Shown here: positions 60,457 through 64,000 of the stretch, piece after piece
Numbering within the stretch: the stretch's first letter is position 1
Layout of the letters: each line of letters begins with the position of its first letter
NCBI GenBank assembly: GCA_029378245.1
Contig: JARKIF010000004.1
Location: 3,038,001 to 3,102,000, forward strand
Direction of reading: 5' to 3'
Origin: Roridomyces roridus
Taxonomy: Eukaryota; Basidiomycota; Agaricomycetes; Agaricales; Mycenaceae
Length of the DNA stretch: 64,000 bases
Program-made: the position numbers and the translations under genes
Notes under the pieces: model-generated
The model's input: only the letters and a program-made list of their open reading frames with translations
The model's database searches: none
What the model was told of the DNA's origin: nothing

Positions 60457-61627
60457 GACAAGCAAGGTAATGACACCCCTGACACCTTTCTTCGAAGGGA
60501 ATAGCCACCGGATCAGCATCGGCAATCACTGGATATGATCGTGACACCCCTTGTACTTCAGCAACATGCGTGGAGACATGCGTTGAGACATGCATATTAT
60601 GCATACGAGGCATGTCAAAATGACATGCGTCGGACTTTGCCCCCGGGTTCAGCCGCACTTGGAAGTTGAAGGCATCAGTTGGTCCCAAAAACGCTGGCCG
60701 CCCAATATACCAGGGATGCCAGTGATGCTCAGAGAGCCCCAGATGCGGTGGATGCGGATCAGTGATCCGATGATTGATCTACCCGACGCTGAGTCACATT
60801 GACAGCGTTGTCACTGTTTGGCATTCATCAAATTGCCTTTTGCTCTCGACGGCGATGGCTGGAACAAGGCAGTCTTCGTCCTTCCTCTCCGATGGAATCC
60901 GACAAACCGCCCCTCTTGAGTCCACGTAGGCATCTAAACATTGCCGTCCCACGGAGGCCTCTGACCCCCACATGATCTTGATATCTTGTAACACAAGTCG
61001 CCGACTCTACACAGGCGCACACGCTAATACTCGGGAGGCCAGACTCTCTTACACACGCGATGATGCCACTCATCCAAACGCCGCAGCGCCGCCACTCCTT
61101 TCGGCAGGTCGGCTGGAGCACTTTGCTCTAGCCGCTCTAGCCATCCTGTCTCATGACGATCTCATCGTGTGACGAGGCCCAACGCTTGTCACCGGCCAGC
61201 CCTCGGGTCCCCGCAAGCGGCCTGCCTGCCTCTTTGGGCGCCTCGTGTCTTGTTCTCGATGCCTCCTCTCTCCGCCCCCTTGACGCCGTTCTGTATCGAA
61301 CTCGAGGCGTACAGCATCCAAGTATCCTTGCATACACCTGGGTTGCAAACCGACCGGTCTTTCTCCACATTTGGTATTTATTCCAGCGCTAAATTGGGAC
61401 AGAGTTGCGTTAAACGTGCGCTTTTCCTGCGGGCTCCCGAGTTGACGAACGTACATTTTGAATTCCTTGGGCGGCGCCTGAAGATGGCCCCGGGCGGCCG
61501 GCCCCGCCCGTCACGCACTTGCGGCGTTTCACCAATCGGGATCAGAGGCGAGACCGGTCGCATTAAGTCCCAGCTTTTCTTCTCACCAGCCCCCCAACAC
61601 TCGCCCACACTCGCCCACTAACCACCA
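60457..61627. other. Intergenic with repeat remnants
   Basis: TGACACCCC repeats at 60471-60550 and the inverted 12-bp array. The rest, to the GMC gene, shows no supportable ORF. Confidence 0.4.
60558..60593 (-). repeat. 12-bp repeat array, GCATGTSYCRAC family (inverted)
   Basis: On the minus strand: GCATGTCTCAAC, GCATGTCTCCAC, then a partial GCATGTTG. Same unit and period as the arrays at 31444 and 56417. Confidence 0.7.
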
Positions 61628-64000
61628 ATGACTCGCTTCAGCTTCATTATCGTCGGAGGCGGTACTGCAGGCCTAGCTCTTGCAGCTCGATTGGCAGAGG
61701 ATCCTACCAGGACCGTGTGCGTCTTGGAAGCTGGGGGAGACTTCGCGGACAATGAAGACGTTAAAATCCCCGGTACGCCTTTGCGCTGCTCTTCACCTCG
61801 TCGAGGGCTAAACGAATCTCACAACTTCCCAGGCAACTACATGACGAACTTCGGCAAGGAATGGGATAGTGGTTTGTTCAGCGTCCCGCAGCAGAATGCC
61901 GCGGGCAGGGTGATATATAACCCGCGGTCAGTCAGGGGTCCCCGATATGGGGCGGCGGTGACTGATTCTTCGCCTCCACAGCGGCAAGGGTCTCGGTGGC
62001 TCAAGTTTGTTGAATTGGGCTCAGCTGATCAGGTGAGTGGGTTATCATTTTCTGCGTCGAATTCCGGGCTCAAAATCTGTCAGAGCACCGCCCGCCGAAT
62101 ATGACGGTAGCTTGCATTTCAATGCCCCCAACGTTGGCCCTGATCTTACTAATACAGCGTTCGAGAGCGTCCTCAGAGCTCAAGGATGGAACTCGGCTGA
62201 GTTTCTCAAATACCACAAGAAGGTATGCAGATTCCTTGTTGGTTTGCGATGTTAAAGTCTTGCTCAGTCGCAAACCCTCTGCACTCAAGTCTCAAGCAAG
62301 AGCGGTCTGCAACCTGATGCGACTCTCTTTGGTGACGGCCCCATTCTCAACACCCTGCCTCGTTTCACTCCCACCATCAACAAATATTACTACGAAGCGT
62401 GTGCTGCACTGAACATTCCATTCAACGCCCATGGGGTACGTACGTCGTTACTGTATGCATGCGTCCCACAGACGACTTTAGGGAGATGGAGACAACGGGG
62501 GCGTGTGGCCTGCTCTGGGGGCTATTCATCCGGATACATGCGAGCGAGTCTCTTCGGCGACGGTATAGATTCCCCCTCTTGCCTTCATTCACTCCTTCAA
62601 TACCAAATTTTCACAGGCGTACCTCGAACCCAACCGCGGCAAGAAGAATTTGACTGTTTTGACCGATGCGAGAGTTACCCGCGTCGTGTTTGACCAGTCT
62701 GTTAAGCCAGTTGTGGCAAAGGCTGTCGAATATGTCGGAGCTGATTCACAGGTGTATACTGTTGAGGCTGAATGCGAGGTCATTCTTTGTGCAGGTGTGC
62801 CCTTTCTAGCTGTCTCCGTGTTCTTCATCATACATCTGCTAGGGACGATGTATACACCGCAGATCTTGGAACTCTCTGGTATTGGCGGCAAGCAGCATAT
62901 CACTGGGACCCAGCTGGTTGATCTGCCCGGAGTAGGGAATAACTTCCGTGAGTCCGATAATGACTGTTCTTGAACTATCCTTTAAAAGCCATCACAGAGG
63001 TTTGTCTCCTTCGAACTCGGCCGTACTAGACACTCATTCCAACCAGGAGCACGACTCAGTCTTATCCCTGTTCGAAACCGACGCTGCATTGGAGTCGTAT
63101 GATGTGATGTACAACCCCACCCTCGACCCGAAAGTCCTGGCAAATCACAAGAGGGAGTAGTGAGTACTTGCTACCGATCCGAGGTGCAGTTCATATAACT
63201 TCGCTAGCACCGAGAACAAGACCGGGATCTATTCGACAGTCCCACTCTCGTATTGCTATCTGCCACTTTCCACCATCGCCTCTGCGGAGAAGATTCAGAA
63301 AATCAGAGGAATGGCAGCAGCGGCGTCAACGAACACGACCTCCATCCAATCCCCCAAAGCACTCCAGCTGCTTCAACAGTGGATGGAAGACGATGAGGCG
63401 TACCAGATTGAGTATACTCCTCTCACGACGCTTTGATGAACTTGCCACTTATTGTTTGCACCGCAGGCTCATCATGGTCCCGCACTACGTCCCATTCCTC
63501 CCGAACGGCGACTTTGACGCCACCAAGAGATACTGCTTCATCAGCGCCATCCTTCCACACGTCTTCTCCCGTGGTTCAGTACACATCGACCCAGCAAACC
63601 CTACCGGAGCCCCAGTTCTCGATATGGGACAACTCGAGAGCCCGATCGACCGCGAAATTTTCGGTGAAGCTATTCGATTCGTACAGAAGCTGATGGCGCA
63701 GAAGGCGATGAGGGATGGGGCAGGTGTACGTGCTGTGGCTCCCAGTCCAGACGTCCTCGAGACGGATGAGGGGATTCAAGAGTATGTTGCCAACGCGTCG
63801 TTCACGAGCTATCATCCCGTTGGAACGGCGGCGATGTTGCCTCGCGAGGAGGGAGGTGTAGTGGACCACAATCTGCGGGTATACGGGACGGCAAATTTGC
63901 GCGTCGTACGTCCTTTTCTTGATATTGAACCTCGATGTGTTGAGCAGGATATTTCAGGTGGACGCGTCTGTCATTCCGGTGCAGATTAGCGCTCATATAC
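61628..64000 (+). CDS. GMC oxidoreductase (FAD), 3' end cut by window
   Basis: It starts at ATG 61628 with the FAD-binding GGGTAGLALAARL (residues 9-21) and the adenine-binding Glu in VLEAGG. After spliced introns come GKGLGGSSLLNW, a substrate domain, the GMC-2-like region (TMYTPQILELSGIGG), LPGVGNNF, and the catalytic His motif YHPVGTAAML. The final exon VDASVIPVQISAH reaches the window end, so about 20 residues are missing. No signal peptide is seen, so it may be intracellular or use another route. The family (aryl-alcohol oxidase, methanol/alcohol oxidase, glucose oxidase relatives) oxidises alcohols and makes H2O2. Near 62945-63050 the join requires a 2-nt exon or a twin intron. Confidence 0.85.

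Overview
The window reads as nuclear DNA of a filamentous mushroom-forming fungus (Basidiomycota, Agaricomycetes), probably a Mycena-like agaric. The grounds are gene density, many GT-AG introns of about 45-60 nt, several F-box/leucine-rich genes of mushroom type, a glyoxal-oxidase-type copper radical oxidase, a GMC oxidoreductase, P450s, ricin-B-type lectins, a fungal CBM1 and a kinase-like family that I associate with Mycena. The lineage is inferred from gene content; no rRNA or mitochondrial marker is present.

Layout. 0.6-1.6 kb: a class II-pattern hydrophobin and, on the other strand, a tiny spliced secreted protein that is essentially one cellulose-binding CBM1. 2.9-4.6 kb: single-exon F-box protein. 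4.8-5.5 kb: tandem tRNA-related repeats. 6.1-11.7 kb: full-length ABCC-type ABC transporter with many short introns. 12.9-14.3 kb: a second class II-pattern hydrophobin and a decayed third one. 14.7-15.7 kb: two-exon Cys-motif protein. 15.8-17.3 kb: diverged duplicated junk. 17.6-21.3 kb: two paralogous F-box genes (the first damaged) flanking a 33-residue metallothionein. 21.7-22.3 kb: non-autonomous transposon. 22.6-23.4 kb: frameshifted glutathione S-transferase. 26.0-28.1 kb: copper radical oxidase. 28.6-31.3 kb: kinase-like family gene. 31.5-41 kb: repeat-rich stretch with a TA-flanked MITE, a long inverted repeat, tRNA-like sequences and a GGTTCG-rich hAT-like MITE, interrupted by a two-finger GATA factor. 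41.2-45.8 kb: ricin-B lectin, secreted beta-rich protein, F-box protein. 46.0-50.6 kb: a P450 pseudogene lacking its catalytic centre, a fragment of a MYND gene, and an intact P450. 50.9-56.0 kb: MYND-finger protein, F-box-like protein, single-pass membrane protein. 56.6-60.6 kb: three more MITEs and 12-bp repeat arrays. 61.6 kb to the end: GMC oxidoreductase cut by the window edge.

Functionally this is a mixed accessory region: cell-surface and wood-decay secretome (hydrophobins, CBM1, copper radical oxidase, GMC oxidase, lectin), detoxification (ABC transporter, GST, P450s, metallothionein) and fast-evolving F-box proteins. I see no operon-like system, CRISPR, virus or rRNA. The most unusual content is the class II hydrophobin group in a genome that otherwise looks basidiomycete, and a set of MITE families with exact target duplications and family-specific subterminal repeats.
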